From Qipengyuania xiamenensis (GTDB lineage Bacteria > Pseudomonadota > Alphaproteobacteria > Sphingomonadales > Sphingomonadaceae), in the NCBI RefSeq assembly GCF_019711495.1, contig NZ_JAIGNM010000002.1, forward strand, positions 248,001 to 312,000: a stretch of DNA of 64,000 nucleotides. The letters run 5' to 3'. Each line of letters starts with the position of its first letter. Within the stretch, counting starts at the first letter, position 1. The translations under genes and the position numbers were made by a program. The notes below the pieces were generated by a model, which was not told the DNA's origin, searched no databases, and saw only the letters and a list, made by a program, of their open reading frames with translations. Shown here one piece after another: positions 57,534-64,000 of this stretch.

Positions 57534-60500
57534 TGGCCGAGACGGACGAAACCGCAGTCCAGCCACGCCGGTTCCGCAAACGCCGGGTGGGGAAGTGGGC
57601 GCTTGGCATTGTGGGGGCGCTGCTGCTCCTGATCATCGGTGCGCTCGCGCTGCTGAATACGCCCATCGGTGAGCGGTTCCTTGCCGATCGTATCGCCCGC
57701 GAAACCTTTCCCAACGGGCTCAACATCCGCATCGGGCGGATCGAGGGCAATATCTATGGCGAGGCGGTGCTTCACGATGTCGCCCTCTCGGACCCGGAGG
57801 GTGTTTTCCTGACGATCCCGCGCGCGGAGGTGGACTGGAACCCGCGCGCATGGCTCTACAATCGCCTCGATATCGACAGTTTCGTAGCGCGCCGTGCAAC
57901 CCTCGCGCGAATTCCGGAGTTCCTGCCGAGCGAGGAAGAGGGACCGATCCTCCCGGGCTTCGACATTTCGCTCGACCGGCTCGAGATCGACGCGCTGACG
58001 CTTGCTCCGGCCATTACCGGCGGTGAGGCCGAGCAGGTCGATCTGCTCGCCGAAGTGCAGGTCGAGGACCGGCGACTCTTCGTGGACGGGAACGCCACCC
58101 TCGGCGCAGAAGACAGTCTCGCAATCTTTCTCGATGCAGAACCGGATGGAGATCGCTTCGATCTTTCAGCGGGCGTGCGTGCCGCTGACGAAGGGGTGCT
58201 GGTGGGAATGCTGGGGCTGCCGCGCGGTTACCGGGCGGACCTGATCGGCGAGGGCACGTGGTCGCAGTGGCGCGGCGGCTTGCTCGTCCGGGCAGGCGAC
58301 GAACGGATCGCCGCGCTGCGCATAACCAATCAGGGCGGCAGGTTCGGAGCGCTCGGAAAGATCGATCCGAGCGATTTCCTCGAGGGTGTGGTCGCCAATG
58401 CCGTTGGCGAGGACGTTGCGATTTCCTCGCGCGTCGAAATCGACAACCGGGCGTTCGACGGTCGGACGATCGTGATCGGGAGCGGTATCCGCCTTGAAGG
58501 CGAGGGGCTTGTCGATCTTGCCGAGAACCGGGTCGACGACTTTGAAGTCGTCGCTCGTCTGACCGATCCGGCGATATTCGGCGAGGATTTGCGGCTCGAG
58601 AATGCGAGTCTGGATGCAACGCTCAATGGTCCGTTCAGCGACCTCGCGATCATTCACGACCTGCGCGTGGCACGCCTCCAGGCCGGCACCGCCGTGCTGG
58701 ACGACCTGCGCCAGCGCGGAACGCTCTCTTACGATGGTTCGACCTGGCGTTTGCCGCTCGCGCTTTCGGTATCACGCGTGCGGACCGGCAACGCGCTGGT
58801 CGACGCGCGCCTGGTCAACGGCGATGGCCGCGGACGGCTGTCGCTTTCCGGAAACCAGCTGACCGGCGATGACATTCGCCTCTCCTTCCGAGGTCTGGCT
58901 GCCAATCTTGCCTTGCGCGGCAACCTCGATGCAGGGCGCTACCAGCTGCGCGGACCGGTTCGCGCCAACGGGATTGCCCTCGATAATGTGGGTGTTGCGG
59001 GCGGCACCGCGCTGGTGGACTTCGACGTCCTGCCCTCGGGCTGGCGAATTGGCGCGCAGCTCGATGCGCGCGTCTCGCCCGTCAGCAACGACACGCTGGC
59101 CAATCTCGCCGGTCCCGCAATCCGCGTGCGCGGCGGGATTGCCACCAGCAACGGTGCAGCGATCGACTTCGACGAGATGAGGGTGTCTTCGGAAAAGCTG
59201 ACCATGGCGCTGGACGGGGCAATTGCCGACAGCACCACGACGCTTGCGGGCCGGGGCTCTCACACGGAATACGGCGACTTCACGGTCGAAGGGCAGATCG
59301 AGGACGGCGCGCCGACTGCGGAACTGGTCTTCGCGAAACCCTTCACCGGGCTTGAAGACGTTCGTGTCGCGATTGCGCCGAGTGATGAAGGCTTCTCGAT
59401 CGATACCGCTGGCGATTCCCTTCTCGGCCCGTTCGACGGCGTCCTCGCGCTGTTCGCGCCCGAAGGCGGACCCACGCGCATCGATATCGAGCGTCTCGCA
59501 GTCTCCAACACCGATATCTCCGGCGACCTGACATTGGTCGACGGTGGTGCACGCGGCGATCTCGCGCTTGCAGGCGGTGGTCTGAATGGCACCATCGCTC
59601 TTGCACCCAAGCAGGGCAGGCAGAGTATCGGTCTCGATCTTTCTGCGCGAAACGCGAGCTTTGGCGGCGATACGCCCCTGACGATCGGTCGTGCGCAAAT
59701 CGATGCAGAAGGGCTCATCGGCGATGGTTCGACGAGCTTCTCGGGCACCGCCAGCGCGCAGGGCATACAGTACGGTACGGTGTTCATCGGACGACTTGCG
59801 GCAAGGGGCGAAGTCGAAAACGGCGTCGGCAGTGTCGATGCGAGTATCGCCGGACGGCGCGGCAACCGCTTCGCGCTGGACCTGAATGCGCAATTCCGGC
59901 CCGAGCGCATCGCCGTGGCAGCAAAGGGCCAGTTCTCCGGTCGCCAGATATCCATGCCGCGGCGCGCCGTCTTGACCGCGCTCGACGGTGGCGGGTGGAG
60001 GCTGGCTCCAACGCAGTTGAACTATGGCGATGGCGCAGCGATCGCGTCGGGCATGTATGCGCCCGATGCGGCTGCGCTCGAGCTCAAGCTTGCAAGCATG
60101 CCGCTCTCGCTGGTCGACGTGGCGGTAGAAGACCTCGGCCTTGGCGGCACCATGTCGGGCGTGGTTGCCTTTCGTAGCCCGCGTGGCGGACTGCCGACCG
60201 GCACCGCGCGTGTGAAGGTGGAGGACCTCACGCGTTCGGGGCTGGTTCTCTCTTCCAAGCCGGTAGACCTGTCGCTGCTGGCCGAACTGACCGAAACCAG
60301 CTTCGAAGCGCGTGCGGTACTGGCGAATGAGGATATCAGGCGCGGGCGGGTGCAGGCTGTCATCACCGGTCTCCCTGCCTCGGGCGACCTTACGCAGCGG
60401 CTGCGAGCAGGTCGCCTCGATGGGCAGCTACGCTATCAGGGCGCCGCCGAGAGCCTTTGGCGACTTGCGGCGGTCGAGGCTTTCGATCTGACCGGACAGG

Positions 60501-61726
60501 TCGCCGTGGCCGCCAATGCCAGCGGCACCCTTGCGTCGCCTCAGGTACGCGGGACCGTCGTAAGCGACGATTTGCGTGTACGCAGCTCGCTGTCTGGCAC
60601 GGACATCCAGGGCGTCAGTGTACGCGGCAAGTTTACAGGTTCGCGGCTCCAGCTCACACGATTTGCCGGCACGACCGAGAATGGCGGCACGGTAACCGGC
60701 AGCGGGATCGTCGACCTGGAAGGCCTTGGCGAGCGGGTCCAGGGCAGGCTTGTCGAAATCCGCGGCCCGACGCTCGACCTCAGGGCCAGCGTGAAGAATG
60801 CGCGCCTCCTCGAAGCGAACGGCCTTAGCGCTACCATCACCGGCCCATTGCGCATCGTCTCCAACGGGCTCGGCGGCACGATTGCAGGCCGCGTGAGGAT
60901 CGACCGCGCGAGCTGGTCGCTGGGCTCTGCTGCGGAAGACATGCGCCTGCCCGTTATTCCGACACGTGAGGTCAACGCGCCCGCAGACCGCGCTGCACGC
61001 GTCGCTCCAAGCAGGCCGTGGCGCTACCTCATCGATGCCAAGGGCCGCAGCCGGATCGATGTCGATGGCATGGGGCTCGACAGCGAATGGGGCGCCGATA
61101 TCATCCTGCGCGGGACGACCGACGATCCGCGCATCGGCGGCAGCGCGGAAGTCGTCCGCGGCGACTACACTTTTGCAGGCACGCGCTTCGAACTGACCCG
61201 CGGCGAGATCGATTTCGACGAAAGCGTCCCGATCGACCCGCGCCTCGATATTCGTGCGGAGACAGAGCGTGACGGGGTCGACGTGATCGTCACCGTGACG
61301 GGCAGCGCGCAGCAGCCCGAGGTGACCTTCAGTTCCGATCCTGCCCTGCCGGAGGAGGAAATCCTCGCGCGGCTGCTGTTCGGCGGGTCGATCACCACGC
61401 TTTCTGCGACCGATGCGCTCCAGCTGGGCGCGGCACTGGCGAGCCTTCGCGGCGGCGGTGGGATGGATCCGATCAACCAACTGCGCAGCGCGATCGGTCT
61501 CGACCGGCTGCGCATCGTCTCGGCCGACCCGGCGCTCGAACGCGGGACCGGAGTTGCCCTGGGCAAGAACTTCGGCCGACGCTTCTACGTGGAAATCATC
61601 ACCGATGGCCGCGGATACAGCGCGACCGAGATCGAGTTCCGCATCACCAGCTGGCTATCGTTGCTGGGGAGCGTCTCGACCATCGGTCGCGAAAGCGCGG
61701 TGGTGGAAGTCAGCCGCGACTATTGA
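57533..61726 (+). CDS. tamB: TamB, inner-membrane-anchored translocation module
   Basis: The 1397-residue protein has one N-terminal membrane helix (WALGIVGALLLLIIGALALL), then AsmA/TamB-type repeats of beta-strands over more than 1000 residues. The conserved C-terminal DUF490 domain includes GADIILRGTTDDPRIGGSAE and PEEEILARLLFGG. It forms a hydrophobic groove spanning the periplasm from the inner membrane to TamA. The ATG overlaps the tamA stop (TGATG). Confidence 0.95.
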   Translation: MAETDETAVQPRRFRKRRVGKWALGIVGALLLLIIGALALLNTPIGERFLADRIARETFPNGLNIRIGRIEGNIYGEAVLHDVALSDPEGVFLTIPRAEVDWNPRAWLYNRLDIDSFVARRATLARIPEFLPSEEEGPILPGFDISLDRLEIDALTLAPAITGGEAEQVDLLAEVQVEDRRLFVDGNATLGAEDSLAIFLDAEPDGDRFDLSAGVRAADEGVLVGMLGLPRGYRADLIGEGTWSQWRGGLLVRAGDERIAALRITNQGGRFGALGKIDPSDFLEGVVANAVGEDVAISSRVEIDNRAFDGRTIVIGSGIRLEGEGLVDLAENRVDDFEVVARLTDPAIFGEDLRLENASLDATLNGPFSDLAIIHDLRVARLQAGTAVLDDLRQRGTLSYDGSTWRLPLALSVSRVRTGNALVDARLVNGDGRGRLSLSGNQLTGDDIRLSFRGLAANLALRGNLDAGRYQLRGPVRANGIALDNVGVAGGTALVDFDVLPSGWRIGAQLDARVSPVSNDTLANLAGPAIRVRGGIATSNGAAIDFDEMRVSSEKLTMALDGAIADSTTTLAGRGSHTEYGDFTVEGQIEDGAPTAELVFAKPFTGLEDVRVAIAPSDEGFSIDTAGDSLLGPFDGVLALFAPEGGPTRIDIERLAVSNTDISGDLTLVDGGARGDLALAGGGLNGTIALAPKQGRQSIGLDLSARNASFGGDTPLTIGRAQIDAEGLIGDGSTSFSGTASAQGIQYGTVFIGRLAARGEVENGVGSVDASIAGRRGNRFALDLNAQFRPERIAVAAKGQFSGRQISMPRRAVLTALDGGGWRLAPTQLNYGDGAAIASGMYAPDAAALELKLASMPLSLVDVAVEDLGLGGTMSGVVAFRSPRGGLPTGTARVKVEDLTRSGLVLSSKPVDLSLLAELTETSFEARAVLANEDIRRGRVQAVITGLPASGDLTQRLRAGRLDGQLRYQGAAESLWRLAAVEAFDLTGQVAVAANASGTLASPQVRGTVVSDDLRVRSSLSGTDIQGVSVRGKFTGSRLQLTRFAGTTENGGTVTGSGIVDLEGLGERVQGRLVEIRGPTLDLRASVKNARLLEANGLSATITGPLRIVSNGLGGTIAGRVRIDRASWSLGSAAEDMRLPVIPTREVNAPADRAARVAPSRPWRYLIDAKGRSRIDVDGMGLDSEWGADIILRGTTDDPRIGGSAEVVRGDYTFAGTRFELTRGEIDFDESVPIDPRLDIRAETERDGVDVIVTVTGSAQQPEVTFSSDPALPEEEILARLLFGGSITTLSATDALQLGAALASLRGGGGMDPINQLRSAIGLDRLRIVSADPALERGTGVALGKNFGRRFYVEIITDGRGYSATEIEFRITSWLSLLGSVSTIGRESAVVEVSRDY

Positions 61727-61730
61727 TCGG

Positions 61731-62303
61731 CTAGCCTTCGTCGCCGGGAATCATGACCGCGTCGACAGGGATGATCACGCCATTGGTGGCTTGGGTTGCG
61801 GCACCGCTGAAACGCGCAACCTCGCCCGAAGGATTGGTCGCAACGACAGTCTCGCCATCCATCGAGAATGTGAGATCGCCGCCGCCGAAGGTGGTCATCG
61901 TCACTTCACCGCCCTGGCTCTCGATAGCAGCCGTGATATCTTCCGGCGTCAGGTGGCCGGGCAGGATGTGTTCGCGCAGCACGCCGGCAAGGACCGGACG
62001 CTGCTCTTCCGTCATCAGCGACTGGCCCTGTTCGCCGAGCGCGTTGAAAGCCTCGTCCACCGGGGCAAGCACGGTGTAGCTGGCGGGGCCATCGAAGATC
62101 GAGTTCAGCTGTGCGCTCGAGATGGCACCATTAAGGCTCGCCATTTCGGGAAGATCGCCAAGAGCAGCCGCCACGGTGCGCGTGGTGTAGTCCTGCGTCT
62201 CTTCAACGCCTTCCTCGGTTTCGCCGCTGCTGCATGCCGGCAGGATCGCCAGACCGGCAATTGCACCGGCCAGCACGAAGGGTTTCGTGAAGTTGGTCTT
62301 CAT
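61731..62303 (-). CDS. Fasciclin-domain lipoprotein
   Basis: The 190-residue protein has a lipobox ILPAC (Cys24), an acidic linker rich in Glu, and one fasciclin (FAS1) domain: SYTVLAPVDEAFNAL, VLREHILPGHLTPEDI and IPVDAVMIP. FAS1 domains mediate adhesion or matrix binding at the cell surface. The stop lies 4 nt from the tamB stop, on the opposite strand. Confidence 0.93.
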   Translation of the reverse strand: MKTNFTKPFVLAGAIAGLAILPACSSGETEEGVEETQDYTTRTVAAALGDLPEMASLNGAISSAQLNSIFDGPASYTVLAPVDEAFNALGEQGQSLMTEEQRPVLAGVLREHILPGHLTPEDITAAIESQGGEVTMTTFGGGDLTFSMDGETVVATNPSGEVARFSGAATQATNGVIIPVDAVMIPGDEG

Positions 62304-62317
62304 CTCTTTTCTCCAGG

Positions 62318-63313
62318 TCAGATGAGCAGGTCGATCGCCGCGGCGACGAGGCGCGTTTCGGGGTCGATCTGGTACACGTATCCGTCCGAGTAGCGGTACA
62401 TGCGGTCCGGACTGTCGTAGTAGCGGTCCCTGTAGGCATAGGGCACGTTGTAGACGTCGTAACCGCGCGGCATGGGCTGGCCCACGGTGATTTCGTCACC
62501 CGTGATCAGCGCTGCCACGGAAGTGATCGCAGCATCCTCGGGGTCGACGCGGTAGATCACGTTATCGGCGTAGCGATAGCGATCCGGACCGCCCAGATTG
62601 TAATAGTCGACGTAATAATCCGGCACCTCGTAGCTGCGATATCCGCTCGGCCAGGCATTGCCGATTCCAAGCGCGCCGCCGAGCAGGGGGATCCAGCCGG
62701 AAATACCGCCCCGATCGCCGTAGCGGACGAGGTAGCCGTCGTTGTAGTAGTAGTCTCCACGGCCGTAGTTGTTCAGGCCGAACAGGCTCGGGCGATAGGC
62801 CGAACCGAAGAGGCTCCGCTCGTAGCGATCACGGACCTGTCCCGGAGGGTTGCAGCCATTGCGCTTCTTCGCGAGCCCCGGAGGGCAGCCATCGATGAGG
62901 CCACGCGAACGATCTTCCGAGAGCCACCGGTAGTCGCGATCGCCACGGATCACGCGGCGATCGTCACGATCGTCATAGGTGACGCGAACGTCACGGCGAT
63001 CGGCGGCATTGCTGCGACCCTGTCCGTTACCGCGGCGCTCGGCCTGGCGGTCCTGGCCGTTGCCCCGGCGTTCGGCAGAATTGCCGCGCTGCTCGACGCG
63101 GCGCTCAACTTGACGGTCTTGCCGTTTTTCGCTCCGGTCCGGGCCACGATCGGCGCGAGCCTTGCCGTTCCCGTTCCCATTGCCTTTATGGCCTTGGGCA
63201 GCAGCAGGCTTGTTGCCTGCATTGCCCTGACCGTTACCTTTGCCATTTCCTTGGGCATAAGCCCCGCTTGCGGCGAGCGCGATGGCCGCCGCTCCAGCCA
63301 TGATAAGACGCAT
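62318..63313 (-). CDS. Exported low-complexity protein with C-terminal repeats
   Basis: The 331-residue protein has a signal peptide ending ASGAYA before QGNGKG. It is followed by about 75 residues of Gly/Asn/Arg/Lys/Gln-rich low complexity with repeated GNG and QAERRGNGQ elements. The C-terminal part holds two related Tyr/Asp-rich repeats (residues 228-270 and 288-331) sharing Y-x-V-P, PDR-x-YRY, and V/I-DPE. The architecture resembles RcnB-like periplasmic proteins that bind metal or participate in envelope stress, but I cannot assign a function. Confidence 0.8.
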   Translation of the reverse strand: MRLIMAGAAAIALAASGAYAQGNGKGNGQGNAGNKPAAAQGHKGNGNGNGKARADRGPDRSEKRQDRQVERRVEQRGNSAERRGNGQDRQAERRGNGQGRSNAADRRDVRVTYDDRDDRRVIRGDRDYRWLSEDRSRGLIDGCPPGLAKKRNGCNPPGQVRDRYERSLFGSAYRPSLFGLNNYGRGDYYYNDGYLVRYGDRGGISGWIPLLGGALGIGNAWPSGYRSYEVPDYYVDYYNLGGPDRYRYADNVIYRVDPEDAAITSVAALITGDEITVGQPMPRGYDVYNVPYAYRDRYYDSPDRMYRYSDGYVYQIDPETRLVAAAIDLLI

Positions 63314-63398
63314 TTCAATACTCCTTTGTCTTCCCCAACGGGGTGAAAAGGCATCGGGTTCCGGCCATTTTAGCTGTTCGTCGCGCGGAGGGGGGTCT

Positions 63399-63992
63399 TT
63401 AACTGCGGTAGAGGGCTACCTCCGCGCGGCGACGACGGACCAAACCCTTGAGGACGCGGCCACCGGCATGCTTCCACTTGGCGAATTCCCGAGCGGCCGC
63501 CTGGTGATCGCCTGCCAAATGTCGACGGGTGAGGGTGGCACGGGCGATTGCGCCGGTATTGTAGTGAAAACTGACCAGCGCATCGAACTGCCCCTGCGTG
63601 GTCGGCGCATCTCCGATGGCCTTGCGTACGTCAGCCGCATGGCGCGCGACATCCGCTTCAAGCCGTGCATCGCATTGCGCCTGTGTCCAGACGGTGCCCG
63701 AAGTGACATCCGCGCCGGTCGCGCCCCAGCCGATCGTCCACGGGTCGCCACCGGTGCCGGGGTCGGGATAGGCTTCCACCATGCCGTCGTGGCGCAATCT
63801 CGCGCAGCCTTCGAACGCCTTGATCAATTTGAGACCGGCCTTGGAAACCCCACAGGATGGAACGGCTGGAACACGGTCCTGGGACGAATCCAGCGAGGCG
63901 TCGATCGCGGTATCGAGGCGGTCCACTTCGGACTGCCGGAAACCACGCCCGAGCATGCGGCGGACGGTATCGAACAGGGACTTGCGACTCAT
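63399..63992 (-). CDS. GH24-type lysozyme/endolysin
   Basis: The 197-residue protein has the phage-type lysozyme motif LIKAFEGCARL with catalytic Glu61, then YPDPGTGGDPWTIGWGATG containing D77 and T86, and DALVSFHYNTGA. It cleaves peptidoglycan. Compared with the T4-type spacing (E-8-D-5-T), it has insertions after the Glu and around the Asp. There is no signal peptide or holin nearby, so it may be a domesticated phage lysin or a secreted protein of unusual route. The ATG at 63992 is close to the right edge, and an upstream start cannot be fully excluded. Confidence 0.88.
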   Translation of the reverse strand: MSRKSLFDTVRRMLGRGFRQSEVDRLDTAIDASLDSSQDRVPAVPSCGVSKAGLKLIKAFEGCARLRHDGMVEAYPDPGTGGDPWTIGWGATGADVTSGTVWTQAQCDARLEADVARHAADVRKAIGDAPTTQGQFDALVSFHYNTGAIARATLTRRHLAGDHQAAAREFAKWKHAGGRVLKGLVRRRRAEVALYRS

Positions 63993-64000
63993 GACTGGCA

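Overview
The window is a GC-rich chromosomal segment of an alphaproteobacterium, most likely order Sphingomonadales and close to Erythrobacter/Qipengyuania. This is an inference from gene content and order: ispH-thrB-rnhA, argS-SPOR-nagZ-scpA-scpB-tatABC, bpt-tamA-tamB, a cpa/tad pilus locus, and large TonB-dependent receptors (TBDRs) with signal peptides. I see no rRNA, tRNA, CRISPR array, insertion sequence, transposase or integrase. It reads as ordinary chromosome with some accessory loci.

Layout. 1-6.5 kb (minus): a truncated exported protein, a small beta-rich protein, then an envelope operon of a penicillin-amidase-family acylase and an M16 metallopeptidase lipoprotein. 6.6-10.8 kb (plus): a HerA-type ATPase and clpB. 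11-20.6 kb: two large TBDRs, the first followed by an S9 serine exopeptidase, with a minus-strand exported protein between. 20.7-24 kb (minus): a compact three-gene operon of a 2-oxoglutarate/Fe(II) oxygenase, a TPR protein ending in a second such oxygenase domain, and a SAM methyltransferase. 24-31.7 kb: acyl-CoA and aldehyde metabolism (thiolase, SDR dehydrogenase, aldehyde dehydrogenase, crotonase) with LysR and MarR regulators.

31.7-39.3 kb (minus): a Flp/Tad pilus operon cpaA-cpaB-cpaC-cpaD-cpaE-tadB-tadC. The motor ATPase gene cpaF (tadA), normally found between cpaE and tadB, is absent, as is a pilin gene. 39.3-41.7 kb (plus): an alpha/beta hydrolase overlapping an FAD oxidoreductase, and a 58-aa YegP-like protein. 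41.7-44.1 kb (minus): ispH-thrB-rnhA. 44.2-51.4 kb (plus): a lipoprotein, argS, a SPOR protein, nagZ, scpA, scpB and tatABC. 51.4-61.7 kb: an exported amidohydrolase (minus), ilvA, then bpt-tamA-tamB (plus). 61.7-64 kb (minus): a fasciclin lipoprotein, a Gly/Asn/Arg-rich repeat protein and a GH24 lysozyme.

The dominant theme is the cell envelope: outer-membrane import (TBDRs), outer-membrane assembly (TamA/TamB), folded-protein export (Tat), pili, peptidoglycan recycling and septal proteins (NagZ, SPOR), and secreted or lipid-anchored hydrolases. The most interesting leads are the two-oxygenase/methyltransferase operon, the missing cpaF, and a TBDR with 14 cysteines in seven neighbouring pairs plus Asp-rich calcium-type loops, placed beside an exopeptidase. 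Start sites were moved inward from the longest open frame wherever a ribosome binding site, signal peptide or family N-terminus supported it.
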